Of a DNA stretch of 64,000 bases, positions 41,230 to 57,675 are shown in pieces; within the stretch, counting starts at the first letter, position 1, and each line of letters begins with the position of its first letter. Source of the DNA: Amphibalanus amphitrite (taxonomy: Eukaryota; Arthropoda; Thecostraca; Balanomorpha; Balanidae); the NCBI RefSeq assembly GCF_019059575.1, contig NW_024883458.1, positions 1-64,000 on the forward strand, given 5' to 3'. A program made the translations under genes and the position numbers. A model generated the notes under the pieces. The model did no database searches and was not told the DNA's origin. It saw only the letters and a list, made by a program, of their open reading frames with translations.

Positions 41230-41534
41230 TTTTCAGCAAATTCAGAGCAAAATTCAGCAAAATTAGCATTTTTCTTATGGAGTACACACTACAGTTCTGG
41301 TGAGAAAATAGCATATGTTCTACTTAGGAACTCAGACATTGGATGCATCACTGATGCATGATAGGAAAAAAGTAAAGGGTGCATACCTGACATTGATGAT
41401 GCCCAGCACATCAGATGTAATATACCGGAGAATGACTGCATTTGTGATGAATGTGAACACTCAGTAGGTTATCTGAAAGACATTTGTAGGTATAGCTTCA
41501 GCATCAATATGTGCAACACAGACCATGCTATTAT

Positions 41535-41824
41535 GGGCCCTGTTTCACCGGTGATGGCAGCACGCTGCTATCACACGTGTCAAATTGGGTTTCCACGGAA
41601 ACATCAGCAAACCATGACGCCGTCAATCTGTGTGATGTCATCAAACATTGCTGCCAACAGCTTCACGGTCGTGCGATCAAACACATCGCATTCAACGAAA
41701 CAGCAACTCTGTTCCAAACGCAGCTCACAGATTACACGAAACGTCATAAGTGTGACCTCATCACATTACGTCAGCTCGCGCAATTTGATAGTAGCATGCT
41801 GCTATCAACGGTGAAACAGGGCCC
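41535..41824. mobile_element. MITE with GGGCCCTGTTTCACCG ends
   Basis: GGGCCCTGTTTCACCG at 41535-41550 faces its inverse GGTGAAACAGGGCCC ending at 41824, and GCAGCACGCTGCTA pairs with TAGCATGCTGCTA inside. A 165-bp relative is at 57676-57840. Non-coding. Confidence 0.65.
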
Positions 41825-41862
41825 TGGTCTCTGCAGCATATAGGTACCTACTTCATTGGTGG

Positions 41863-42107
41863 AAAATCCCAGGGGGTGCTACAAACCCCTAATTATCCAC
41901 CCCTCTTTTTTATTTTAAGTTCCATCCAGTACCAATATGAGTGTTTATGGCTTGGAAGGTAGGTGAAACATTTCATTATTGTAATTTTAATCTTTTGAGA
42001 CCTGAATTTCAACATTCTCTTGAGAGCCTGAGAGCATTCATGCCAAGGTTTCTGAGTCTGTTTCATGATAAAGAGACAATATTTATAATGGAGTCAACTT
42101 GTGGGTC
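41863..42107 (+). repeat. right copy of the 245-bp direct repeat
   Basis: Near-identical to 38223-38469 in the same orientation, and immediately adjacent to the right inverted-repeat arm at 42108. Confidence 0.85.
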
Positions 42108-42416
42108 TCTACCGCTGAATAAAAAGGTTAATCATCAGAATATTATCACAATCACCCAGCAACACACGGTATATACAGCAACACAGCCCAAATCCCAATA
42201 CCACGGACAGCCAATAAACAAGCAGTGATGGAGGCGTGTTCAAAAAGTTAATATGCAGCTGTCGACACTAAATAGTCGGTGATTTTCCGTTAGAAATTTT
42301 GCGCAAACACCATCTGTATGAGCCTTCGAACAGAACCACCATAATTGAAACAAAAGCGCCAAAAAACTGGAATGTTTGTTTTTTTCGCTCGGGAAAGATA
42401 TATACGCCTGACGTCA
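42108..42416 (-). repeat. right arm of the 310-bp inverted repeat
   Basis: Reverse complement of 37905-38214 with few differences (for example TTCCGTTAGAAATTTTGCGC against GCGCAAAATTTCTTACGGGA). Ends at TACGCCTGACGTCA. Confidence 0.85.
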
Positions 42417-43781
42417 CGATAAAACTGCGCGCACTGTGCGCACGGCTCTGTAAGCAAGTAATATAGTGGTGATTTCATGATGGAAATTGGAATAAGTATT
42501 TTGACGTTGTAAAATTTCAAGCCGTTTTTGTGAAATTAATTAGTAAATGCATTTCAAAAGTATTTATTTAAAGTGTGGAAGGAGAATAATTAGAAGAACA
42601 TGCATATTTTTGTTCCAATAGCTTATTATGTGAGACATGATCGGTACTAACGGGTACTTCTAAGAAATAGTGAAGAAGTACCAAACAGCCTGCTCGGCTA
42701 CGATCGTCAGCTGTCCTTTGGAGCTGGACTTCAACGCTGTAAAAAAAAATGTGTGCTGAATTAATTTTTAGTTTCACCAAAATATAAGCAATTTATCATT
42801 TCCTTTTCACTTTTGTAATTATTGTTGAGTGAAGAGACATGTTGCTAGTTCTGACAATATAAATTATTAGATAAAAAAACGAAATGCGACGGTAAGTATC
42901 TGCTACTAAATTATCACTTTAACTAAATACATGGAGAATCTTGCTACCATTGCTTATAAAACGTGCTTATCAATACACAAATGTTTTATTTCAGACAAGA
43001 AGGATTTATTTGCCTGAAGTCTTGCGTCATGTGCTACTGCTTTGATTCCAAAGACGCTCTCCGGGTCGGGGTAATTTAGTTCTTCATCGATCGATAAGAG
43101 ATTTTGATTCCATTGATATCCAAATTGATAAGCTCGGCACCATGGAGTAAGGGCGTCCCCACAGGGGTGACGCAGGAAATATGAATGGCGTTTACACCGA
43201 CAGTAGTTTCCCACAGCCGGCAATGGGAATCTCCTGTCGGTGTAAACGCTACTATAGTCCCATCCAACTCAAACACTGGGGAATATCCCCGCACTTTTGA
43301 GGACGGAAATCTATGGACCTGCTCGAAAAATAGTGGATAAAATACGGCGAGCTTTCAGTTTTATGGTTGGGTCTCCCTTCCGAGGCACATATTTACGAGG
43401 GATATTGGGTCATATTCCCCCGGCGTCCTGATGATCGGCGCCCAGCTCAACGTCGAAGGCGCCCTGATACGCGGCACTGCTATCTGTGAAGGTGCCCAGG
43501 CTGCTGCCGCTCGAATTTTGGTCGCCTACTTAACAAAACCTCCGTTGGTGCCATCTCAGTTTCCTCGAGGTCAGGTTACCTTCACACGCCGTTGGCTACC
43601 TTGGCTGGCCGGCGACTCGTTCCCCTCGTGGCGACGCTCTTGACATCCAGTCAAAAGTTAGTGGCTGGCGCCCCCAGTGGGGGCCGGGGAAGGGGCAGTG
43701 GGCCTCCACGTTGCTCTCTTCCCGAGCCTATGGTGACTTGGTTCAACTCTCCTCAATAGAATCTGGATTCTGCACGCTGTA
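42417..43781. other. intergenic with a small hairpin
   Basis: A 16-bp perfect inverted repeat, GCGTTTACACCGACAG at 43188-43203 against 43234-43249, with inner TTCCC/GGGAA pairing, forms a hairpin. No gene recognised. Confidence 0.5.
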
Positions 43782-44764
43782 CAGGGTGTTTCTGAAAATG
43801 CTGACACATTTATTTCTCCTATATCTCTCATGTTAATTGACGCACACACATTGTCATAGGCTACAACTAATCAGTCATCATTGGAAATTCACATCCATTG
43901 CCAATGATCACTATTTGACCCCCTTCCCGGAACCTAGAGCAGGTGCTCGAAGTGACCACCACTTCTGGCCAAACAGCGTTCGGCCCGACGGCGCACTGCT
44001 TCCAGAACTCGGCGGCGCTCCTGGGGCGTCACCGCCCTCACGCACGCGCGGACCGCAGCCTTCAGCTCGGGAATGTCTCGGGTTCACTCTTGTATGTAGG
44101 CTCTTTCCTTGACATGACCCCAGAGGTAGAAGTCCGCCGGCGTGAGGTCCGGAGACCTCAGTTGCCACCTGGTGAGGGTGCCTCGGGACATGAGTCCTCC
44201 CCCCCCGAAGCGCTCCTGTAGCCACTGGAGGGTCACAATAGCTGCATGAGCGGGGGCAACATCCTGCTGCAGCCACTGCTCGTTGATGGTGTCCACACAC
44301 TTCCGCTGGAGCGCAGTCCAGAACTTCTTGAGCACGTCCGGCAAATAGCGCTTCGCCATCACCGTGAGGACGTCGCCCGCGTCATCTTCGATCCAGATTG
44401 GGCTGCATGGTGCGCGTGCTGCTCACAGCGCACCATGCAGTGCATCGGGGCGGGTGCAGCTGATCTTCTGCGACCTCGTCCTGGGCCTGCTCGCTCCAGA
44501 TCCGGTTGTCCAAATCAGATCCAGATCCAGATCCAGATCAGCGTCTTTGTGTCAAAACAACTGAATTGGCTTCGAAGTAGAAATGCACTATCTTAGCCTT
44601 TTCCTTCATGTCAGTAAAACGGCGTGATTAATGAAAGCACCGATGCTGTCAATCAAATTTCCTAAAACTATTCTTTCGTCTCGTGTATTGAACACGTGCA
44701 TTTAAATGCAGTAAATACCTCCAAATATCAAAGCAAATGTGTCAGCATTTTCAGAAACACCCTG
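43782..44764 (-). mobile_element. internally deleted mariner-family transposon with intact TIRs
   Basis: A perfect 30-bp TIR pair (43782-43811, starting CAGGGTGTTTCTGAAAATGC, and 44735-44764) is flanked by TA on both sides, the Tc1/mariner target duplication. The minus strand encodes the C-terminal half of a mariner-type transposase. DNRIWSE and a TAWCAVSS segment lie near 44500-44420. After a frame break come PIWIEDDAGDVLTV, then NEQWLQQDVAPAHAA and SPDLTPADFYLWGHVK, ending about 43930 with GGHFEHLL. The N-terminal DNA-binding half is gone, replaced by a short GATCTG repeat near 44512-44535. It is non-autonomous but potentially mobilisable because both ends are intact. Confidence 0.85.
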
Positions 44765-44784
44765 TATGAACATGGGTGTATTGT

Positions 44785-44808
44785 ATTGTATTGTATTGAA
44801 CAATCATG
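44785..44808. repeat. (GTATT)n microsatellite
   Basis: About five tandem GTATT units just outside the right mariner end. Confidence 0.8.
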
Positions 44809-44920
44809 AGCGATCCACATTCTGAAAGTGCGTGGCGATTACTGCTCAGACACCACTACGGACAATACGGACAGTGGGTGTGACAATCAGTGGTGCCATT
44901 CATATAGAGGGTGTCGTATA

Positions 44921-45461
44921 TGAGCGGAGAGGCAACAGTACAGCTGAGCGGAGACAACATTAAAACAACAGTACAACTGGCGTTGCATGGAGCTGCAGGC
45001 AACCGGACAGCGGAAGCTTGCGAAAAATAAACAATTCGTCACTTCAACGTATAAACAATAGTAAAAGCAACATAAACACATATTCTCATGGTCGAACCCA
45101 TGCACTAGCGGCTCACGGCGGGCACAGGCGCGCAGTGCGGTAGCGGTACCGGATCACACGTCATGGGCGTTGTCTCAGCATAGGTTGTTATGAGCGGAGA
45201 GGCAACAGCACAGCTGAGCGGAGAGACAACATTAAAACAACAGTACAGCTGGCGTTGCATGGAGCTGCAGGCAACCGGACAGCGGAGGCTTGCGAAAAAT
45301 AAACAACTCGTCACTTCAACGTATAAACAATAGTAAAAGCAACATAAACACATATTCTCATGGTCGAACCCATGCACTAGCGGCTCACGGCGGGCACAGG
45401 CACGCAGTGCGGTAGCGGTACCGGATCACACGTCATGGGCGTTGTCTCAGCATAGGTTGTT
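44921..45461. repeat. two-copy tandem duplication, 270-bp unit
   Basis: Copies at 44921-45190 and 45191-45461 both start TGAGCGGAGAGGCAACAG and end CAGCATAGGTTGTT, differing at only a few bases. Both carry the same non-significant minus-strand ORF. Confidence 0.9.
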
Positions 45462-45478
45462 CGCAATCTAGTTGAAGC

Positions 45479-46318
45479 CTAAGAAGACGGCCAGTGGGGT
45501 CTCACTGCTGCTGAGGCGACCTCGGAGACGATGCGTCGCCCCTCCTGTCGGCGACCTGCGGTGAGCAGGACTCCAGATAGCTGTCTGGCACGTTGCCGAC
45601 ACTGCCAGACGCTGTCAGCAGGCCTCACTGCTGCAAGTGATGTGCAGATGGACGCCAGGTGACTTCGTCTGCAGGCGATTCCGGAGACCGCGGCCTCACC
45701 AGGCAGCGCCACCTGCATCGCCATGTCGGTGTTTCTAGAAATGGAAAAATAACATTATCGGTGAAGGACAAGCAATACAATGTATTCTGTTTTCCTCTCT
45801 TGCAGGTATACGTAATCTACAATTATCATTGTTCCTATTTCATTCAACTGAACCTGAAAATTCCATATTGGAACATTGTTTGACTAAATTTGTGTAGTTG
45901 GGAACAGGGGCGACGCCACGGTGCGACGACTGGAGGGGACATTGACCATTTTGGAGGGGACGAGGACCATTTCAAGTCGATTCTTTCCATGCAACGCCAT
46001 AGGCGTAATATTAAAATTTTAAAAAGTGGATGGGACGAGATCCCCTCCGTCCCCCCCCCTGTGGTGACGCCCTTGGTTGGGAAGCAGATTCTGATTGTTT
46101 GAAATACATGTTTGGCTGAACAGTGCGGAAAATATTTCTTTGATCACCATAGCTGCAACAAAAATACTGAGACAGAAAACATTTGCGCTTACCTGGCTCC
46201 TTAGTCAGTCCCGCACAACGGAAGTGGTACCATTTATCGCAGCCGTCGCATCCGACCATCGGTGCTGCACTGATGCTGCTGCACTCCCCACATTCCCAGC
46301 ACCTTAGGAGCGTCTTGG
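45479..46318 (-). CDS. PHD-finger protein, two 3' exons
   Basis: PHD fingers are zinc-binding modules that often read histone H3 tails. Exon 46318-46193 has a pyrimidine-rich acceptor (TAGTCTTTTCACAG) and donor GTAAGC. It encodes CWECGECSSISAAPMVGCDG, then CDKWYHFRCAGLTKEP. The next exon in phase, 45630-45479 (acceptor CATCACTTGCAG), continues AVRPADSVWQCRQRARQ and runs to a stop at 45479-45481. The order C-x2-C ... C-x2-C ... H-x2-C ... W-x-C matches a PHD finger, but the last zinc ligand expected after WQC is Arg (CGT; one change from TGT Cys). That is a sequence error, a decayed domain or a variant finger. Upstream exons were not identified. The gene could be host or transposon-derived. 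Confidence 0.6.
45905..46078. mobile_element. diverged relative of the G-run MITE, inverted
   Basis: Lies in the PHD-gene intron. The core TCTTTCCATGCAACGCCATA and GGCGTAATATTAAAAT is the reverse complement of the core of the copies at 26453, 54149 and 62520. Ends are GGGCGACGCCAC and GTGGTGACGCCC. Confidence 0.55.
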
Positions 46319-47959
46319 CTGTGAAAAGACTACATGAGTCATGGCGCATACATGAATAGTAAGATGTTTTATATGTTTAACATCGCATAGCAAAGACACA
46401 ACAGCTGGGAGTCAAGCGTAAGGACTTTTGACAATGGTGTTTGAACTCAGTGGGGTGAGGTTTGGTTGGTCAAGAGTGGTCATTTTTAGCAATACTGTTT
46501 TCGACTACAGCTTTGCTAGCTATGACTACGGTGATGATGTCATGGTAATCAAATTTGACCACCATTATACCAATTTTGCACCCTGGTGGAGAAAACACAA
46601 GTTTCAGGTTACGGGAAGTAAGATAGGAAAGTTATTCCGGCAGTTCTTAAAAGAAGACAAAGAATCTTGATTCTGGCTGTTGTAAATGGGGGTCCAAAGT
46701 TGAACAGAGCCAGCATTTGGCGCTGAAATTCAAAGTTTGAACACAAAGAAAAAAGGTGCTTGATATCACTATAAAAGTTTATATCAGGGGGAAATGGATG
46801 CATTCACGTAAAAGCGCACAAAAGTACTCTAGCAAAGTGGATTACTTAGGTACTGAAAATATCTTGCCAAACAGCTGTTCGGAATATCAAATCTGACATA
46901 CAGAATTTTCAATGGCCATTAAAATAATATCATATCACCATTTTCCCAGTGAGTGTTGTCATTTTAACTTTTAAGCAAGAAAAGCTTTGCTAAAAATGAC
47001 GCTTGACGAAGCCTCATCCTACTGGGCTGTCTGACATGTCTCCCTGTAAACAACATGTGGCCCTTATATGGTATATATGATGAATATGTTAATAATACAG
47101 AGAAAACATATAATTTTTTTTATGATTCTCCTCGGACGTTGTCTGAAGTTACACATTTGTCTTTTCTGCGCAGCATTTGTGTTTGCCATTTACCGCACCA
47201 ATGTTCGCCAGCGGTGGTGACTTTTCCTTACCTGCTCACGAAACGTCACACACGACATGACGTCACCCGAAGACGTCATCAAAAAGTCCAGCTCTTAGGC
47301 GTGTCCCTCAAACGCTTCTTATTGTTACTTCAACCGCTATTCAAAAACCTGCCCAAGGCCATCTATAGAGCAAAGCAAAACGCTGTTCTGTTTGCTCGTA
47401 CGCAGTAATTTCCGCCTGGCGGACCAATGAGCGTTGGTGACAGAATGGCGACAAATGGTGACTCTGTCACCATCGCATTGCGTTAGCATGGGACCGCACT
47501 GGCTCGTTTCTCAGCCGGACCACTTTGCTTACGTGAGAGTTTTGCTGATTCTGCTCATAGAACACATATGGAGCTCAAACGTTGAGGGACGGTAGAGATG
47601 CAACTTTTGACAAAGAAATGTAGAGATGCAAGTAGAAGGTATAACAAATGCATGCTCCTACTTGCTCGCGTGTTACAGGCCCTATGCAAGATGCAGTCAA
47701 TGTGAGTATGCGACAAGAATGCAGCCTCTCAGTCACAATATTTGTCACCGGGCACATCATATTTTGTCACCATTTACAATGGCACAATGGCAGCTTTTTT
47801 CAGCCCTGCGATTTTCTGTAATTGACATCAGAGAGCAGTAGGTATTTTGTTCAACCTGCGTCAGGGCCGTGGTCCGATCGATCGTAGCATCACATATCGG
47901 TCGGAGGTGTAGACCGAAGTTTTAAATACAACGCCCCCTCAGTGATAGTTAAGCATTTA
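46319..47959. other. intergenic, no gene recognised
   Basis: Possible upstream region of the PHD gene. It contains an inverted homologue of the 37815-37865 stretch at about 47285-47320. Short ORFs only. Confidence 0.35.
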
Positions 47960-49092
47960 CAGGGTGGGGCAGAAAGATTTACCTCTTGATTTTCTTAAAT
48001 ATTTCGGCCCTGAACAAAGATATCGAATTGATTTCTGGCACATATATGCAGTAGCATGTCCACTTCTCAGCGACGGCATTATGACTCAATATGGTCACCT
48101 TTGTCCTTCACCACTGCCTCGAAACGTTCCTCTGCGGAGGGGCACGAGCGCCGCACGGTGTCCCCGCCAAGATTCGACGGTGCCGTCTCAAGGGCCAGCT
48201 TCAGGGCGGCGATTCTGCTGTGTGCTGCTGCACACACCCTCCTCTCCAAGATGGTCCAGATTGCGAAGTCCATCGGGTTCAGGTCTGGACTTGATGATGG
48301 CCGAATGTCTTTGTCCCAGACCCCAGGCATGTGGGTCTCACCACGGTTGAGCGCTGTTGGCCGTTTGCGGCGGCGCACCGTCCTGGACGAAGACGTATTC
48401 GTCTCGGAACGACTGAGTGACCCAAGGCAAAACATGACACATGTTCCTCCCTGTAAATTAACTTTCACAGCCTCCTTGATGAAGACCAAGGATCCTTTTG
48501 AGCCGTCGGATGCGACGGCAGCCCAAACCAAGACACCAGCACGCTTCTGGCGACGAAAAATGGTGCGAATAGCAGGATCAATGCTGGATGAACCATCTGC
48601 CAAAATTCTGGCGTTTTGGGAGTGTCTCTGGGGCTCAAGCATGAACATGTTGTCATTGGACCAAAAGAATTGCCTTGTTACCGGCGCTCCTGATCCCCTC
48701 CAATGTCTTTTGGGTCCTGTGTAGCTGCTTTTCCCTGGATGCCGCCGAAATTAGGTGCCGATGTTGCACCCTGTATGAAATAAACCCCAAGCCGTCGTTT
48801 ATGATTCTCCTGGTGGTTCTGGGCGAAACACCGAGATCCCTTGGCAGTTTGCGCATGCTTCGCCTAGAACTTGAAACACCTTCTTGTGCACGATATTAAC
48901 CAGCTTTTTGAAGCAGCTATCCTTTATTCTGCCTGGCATGGACTTCGTCGACACCAACCCTGTCTTTTTAAGTCATTTAATTACACTGCAAACAGTTTTT
49001 ACGGCAACACCGAGCTGTTTGGCAACGTTTCAGGAGCTATGGCCACCCTACTTTAGCGACGCAATTTGGGCTCTCTTAGTCATCTTCGCCAT
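47960..49092 (-). pseudogene. decayed Tc1/mariner transposase with left end
   Basis: A mariner-like end, CAGGGTGGGGCAGAAAGATT, follows TA at 47958-47959. The minus strand encodes a nearly full-length but broken transposase. It begins with ATG at 49092 (MAKMTKRAQIASLK, then stops), passes through a helix-turn-helix-like LPRDLGVSPRTTRRIINDGL near 48850-48790, and continues with VLVWAAVASDGSKGSLVFI. SSPDLNPMDFAIWTILERR follows near 48270, and it ends KDKGDHIES at 48079. Internal stops and frame changes make it inactive. The matching right terminal repeat is not present. Confidence 0.8.
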
Positions 49093-49108
49093 AGCTCACC
49101 AAGAAATA

Positions 49109-49330
49109 CAGGGTGACACAAAAAAAACGGTCATCACCAAATTTCGAATAACTTCGGAAGTTTTATTCAGATCATCACCAAACTTCGGCCACTTAAGGTC
49201 ACACCTATGTAGCATACATCCACCAAGTTTCAAGTCTTCACTACGAATACTTTTAGTACAGTGTGTGTTTTACTGACGCTCCACAATGTGCTCCAGGTGA
49301 GCGCCACGGCGCTGTCTTATTGTCCATTGT
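49109..49330 (-). mobile_element. end fragment of a second Tc1/mariner element
   Basis: CAGGGTGACACAAAAAAAAC follows TA at 49107-49108. About 160 bp further, a minus-strand tail containing RQRRGAHLEHIVERQ matches the C-terminus usual in such transposases. The rest is missing, so this is a truncated copy abutting the 5' side of the 47960-49092 transposase. Confidence 0.55.
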
Positions 49331-49450
49331 CTTAAATAACAGTAAAACGTGATAGTATTTGTTGTCACCAAAGTCACACACCAAATCATCTTACATACTT
49401 TACTTAAAACCCCTGTTTTAACCTTTAAAATTGACAAACTCCAGACCTTG

Positions 49451-49507
49451 ACAAACAAACAAACAAACAAACAAACAAACAAACAAACAAACAAACAAAC
49501 AAACAAA
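49451..49507. repeat. (CAAA)n microsatellite
   Basis: About 14 tandem CAAA units. The Val-Cys-Leu-Phe repeat ORF here is an artefact. Confidence 0.95.
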
Positions 49508-50799
49508 TAGCAAACTCAAGAGCTTAGAGTACAGCCATGCGCGGACGCTCGCATGATAGCGCAATCTTTATCAGTGTATTGTATAATCATGTATAGCATG
49601 TAGCACACTGGCGGGTCGAGAAAGGCAGGTTTGAACGCTGGGGGGGGGCATACCCCCAAAAGTGTTTACAAATTCCACAAACTCATCGTATCTCGATTTC
49701 TATACGCACTTCTGTGCAGTTTCAAACATACTTTTTCATATAAAAGTTGCTTTGACGTTAGTTTTATTATTATAAAAGCCTAAATTTTTGTCGATTTCGA
49801 GCGCTGCGTGGACGAGCATTTGCCCCAAATGACCCCCTGGATCGTCCAGTGATGTAACGTAAAGCTTTTGCAGATTTTCATGTGGCAGATGGAGCAACAC
49901 TATTGGAACGGCTTCCAACTTAAATGTTCTAACAAGACATACAGCACGGTTTAAAACAAGTTACATGCAAGACCAAAAAAGTGTTGTTTTAGGAGGTGCC
50001 TGCTTCTGACCTCATGTAGGAACCTAGACGCGAAACGCTGATTCTGAAACACATTTCTACGCCACAATGAAGACATAAAGGCATTCTATGTACACCACAG
50101 ACGCGAAAAGCAAAGGTATTTCATAATGCATACTATACAATGGTTTTCATCCCACAGTTCTAAGAACCCCTTAAAAATACATCAACGTATCCTGACTGAA
50201 AATTAGCATGCTTGCATATGCCGCTTAAAGACGTCACCAAGTTTTTTTTTTACCCGACATGGACATCATCTAGCATGCAAATGCAAGGAATCCCTCAAAG
50301 AAAAAAGACTTTCCGGTCCTACCCACTCTTCGAATACATGAGGTTCATCTTGCGTCACACATAACGCGACACATAACACATAACACCATCCATCGCATAT
50401 AACACTGGACCTATAAACAGCCTTACGTTCACCTCTGGATACCAGTCACCACATTAGACCAACGGTTACCGACCGCTGGTCCTTTGGTCATCGACCGCTG
50501 GTCCTGGTCACTCTCTGACCATTTAGTCATCGACCACTGGTCCTACTGGCCTTGGACCACCGGCCACTAATCCTGGGTCATCAATCAATCGCCATCGAGG
50601 CAACAGCATCGATGACTTTGAGCACCACAGCTGACTGCTGGAGCTCGGCAACTCTTTCCTCAGAATACACGTAGAATTAGAGCTCGAACTTAACCACTAG
50701 TCCTCGTGTCGTGTCCTCCTTGGAGCTCCAATATTGACCCTTACACCATCCACCATCACCTGGATCAGTACCTACCACATCTCCAAACCCCACTCGACC
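49508..50799. other. downstream region of the fukutin-like gene
   Basis: A G run sits near 49640. GACCACTGGTC/GGTCATCGACC-type words recur at about 50455-50580. No gene recognised; part may be 3' UTR. Confidence 0.35.
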
Positions 50800-55189
<4,390 letters not shown>

Positions 55190-55394
55190 CCTGCGCCACA
55201 CTCGTCACCACGCCGCACTACGCCCGGTCGACAACCCTCTCCACGCCAAAGGCGCCGGTAGACTGACCGGCGAGCGTGCCAGCACCTCCGCGGTCGCCGC
55301 CGTGTCGTCTCACTATGGAGGCGCGTCGCTCTGGGTAACGGTATACCGTGCCGCGCTGGTGCCTGAGAGGGAGCGTGCATGTCGGTTTGGCGCT

Positions 55395-55626
<232 letters not shown>

Positions 55627-55709
55627 CAGGGAATATATCGCAAAAACGGGGACACATTTGGGCGCCGCGCCGGTCGCACTGCACGGCAGGTCTATAGTCA
55701 GTTTAGTCA

Positions 55710-55989
55710 CAATAGCCGTTTTCACGACGGGCTATCCGGCGAATGCACCCGATTTGACCAAATCTGCACCTAATTTCTTTTACAGCAAATATCTTCATTT
55801 TATGAATTTATTTCAGTGTTTTAATCGATGATGCTCTCTGATAATATGACAAAGCAGGCATACAAGCAATTAGTGCAACCCTAGCTGATAGCTTCTAACA
55901 GACACACTGAACCTGATTTGACCAAATCTGCACCTATTCTGTACCAAATGTGTCCCAGATGGCCGTCGTGAAAACTTAAACGGCTATTG
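55710..55989. mobile_element. MITE with CAATAGCCGTTTTCACGACGG ends
   Basis: CAATAGCCG plus TTTTCACGACGG on the left is mirrored by CCGTCGTGAAAAC and CGGCTATTG on the right. The interior repeats GATTTGACCAAATCTGCACC twice (about 55751 and 55916). Non-coding. Confidence 0.6.
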
Positions 55990-57675
55990 AGATCTCCTAG
56001 GTCAATTTTTCCGGCTTGAGTTTTTCGGGAGATAAATGTATGCCCATGCTACAAGTCTGATAAATGAATAAAGTCGCAGTTGCAGTGGCGCTTAGTAAGG
56101 TGTCGTTCATTGTCTATACATATTCCATCTAATACATGTTCAAAATGACCAGAGTAAGTGCGCATTACAAACGGGCTGCAATGGTGAGCGGATAGGAAAA
56201 TCCGTTCTTGATACGTACTTACATAGTTACATGCAAATGTAACCTAGGTGATAGTCACATCATGACCCCACCTCACGATCTGGAACCTCGGGTGTGCCCA
56301 AAACAAACCTTTAGCTCAAACAGTAGCTAAACCATGAAGGTGATCGCAATGACATATTTGCCGTTACGCCCTCGAGGATTGCAAACAGCTTCCGTTGCGC
56401 CCTGCAGGATTGCAAACGGCTTTTGTGTGCAATGGCTAAACATTCGGTGTCCGATTGTTGGTCAATGGCACACAGAAACGTGATGAGGTAAGAAAACACT
56501 GCTGCTTACGAAGCCGTTTCTTTGAGATATTCAGCTTCGGTTTGTATTAATGAACTGTAATGATTGTCTCACTTCGCCTCAGAAATGTAACATAAAACAA
56601 TTGTATATTCATCTTCAGGTTCGTGGTGCCTGTCTACGTAAAATCCAGACTTTGAGTTATCAACTCTGGATTCGGGTCTGATTACTTAATCAGACCCGTT
56701 TAGCAGGAATGTAAAATAATCAGTCACTCTACTTTTTAAATCATTAATTCCATTCTCTAATAACAGGAACTATAGGTAATATTTGTAATAAGGTGATTGA
56801 GGTAAAAGATATCTCCAGTGAACATGACCACAAGTGATTGCCCAAGAGCCGGCAATATACGTTCTTATGTGTTTCGTGACACGTGCAGTGCTTCAATCCC
56901 TAGCGCGTTCCACTGACATTCAGTCAAACCATAAATGACATTGAACATACATAATCTACATTCTTTTCGAACTCCTAGCGCTGGTGGTATACTTCTTGAC
57001 CTAAAGCATGACCTGACCTGATCTGAGAGATGAATGGCATGCCGGTCGTTCCGTTGTCCGCTGCAGCTGAAATCACGCTCAAATGCCGTGACGGTAGCAG
57101 TTTGGACTTACGGGCAGGTTACCAATGTCCTCCCCTACAGAGGGTGGTTGAGATCACTGCTCAGTGCTCACTCCTGCCTTGTCTTTGACGGCTGCGGGGA
57201 AATTGTGTGTGGGACAAGACCTTTACAGACCCGATTCAAAACATGACGCGTCATGAAAAATGAGCATGAAATAAATCATGACAAAATAAATTAATTCCTT
57301 AAAATGGATGCAAAATGCTTGGGAAAAACCTGAGCATCCAATCATCAGCTGAACCCCAATACCCTCCCGCTTTTCCTCCCTCTAGCTCGTCTGAACCCGC
57401 CTTTGTGCCTCTCGTCCCTCACCTGACCGATTCTAATCAGTCATGCGCCTTAGCCGAAATCAGCAGAGCATGACAGAACGACATAAAGTCGCCCTCTACA
57501 ACTGCAGCGAGTACGCATAGCTAAAATAATCCTGCAATTTGCATCAGCAGGTTGATGACCTGCCTCTGCACCACGCTGCCGCCGCCGGCGGCCGCCGCAG
57601 CGCCAAATTGGCGGCTCTCGTAACGGGTCTCCACAGTGCGCTTTAGAGCGGACCTGGGCACGCACAGAGCGGACG
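55990..57675. other. intergenic with paired hairpins
   Basis: At 56643-56698 two hairpins sit side by side: ATCCAGA (56643-56649) against TCTGGAT (56665-56671), with inner GAGTT/AACTC pairing, then CGGGTCTGATT (56673-56683) against 56688-56698. No gene recognised. Confidence 0.45.

Noticed and set aside
49270-49506. Val-Cys-Leu-Phe repeat protein
   Set aside because: Translation of (CAAA)n; only its C-terminal tail belongs to a mariner fragment.
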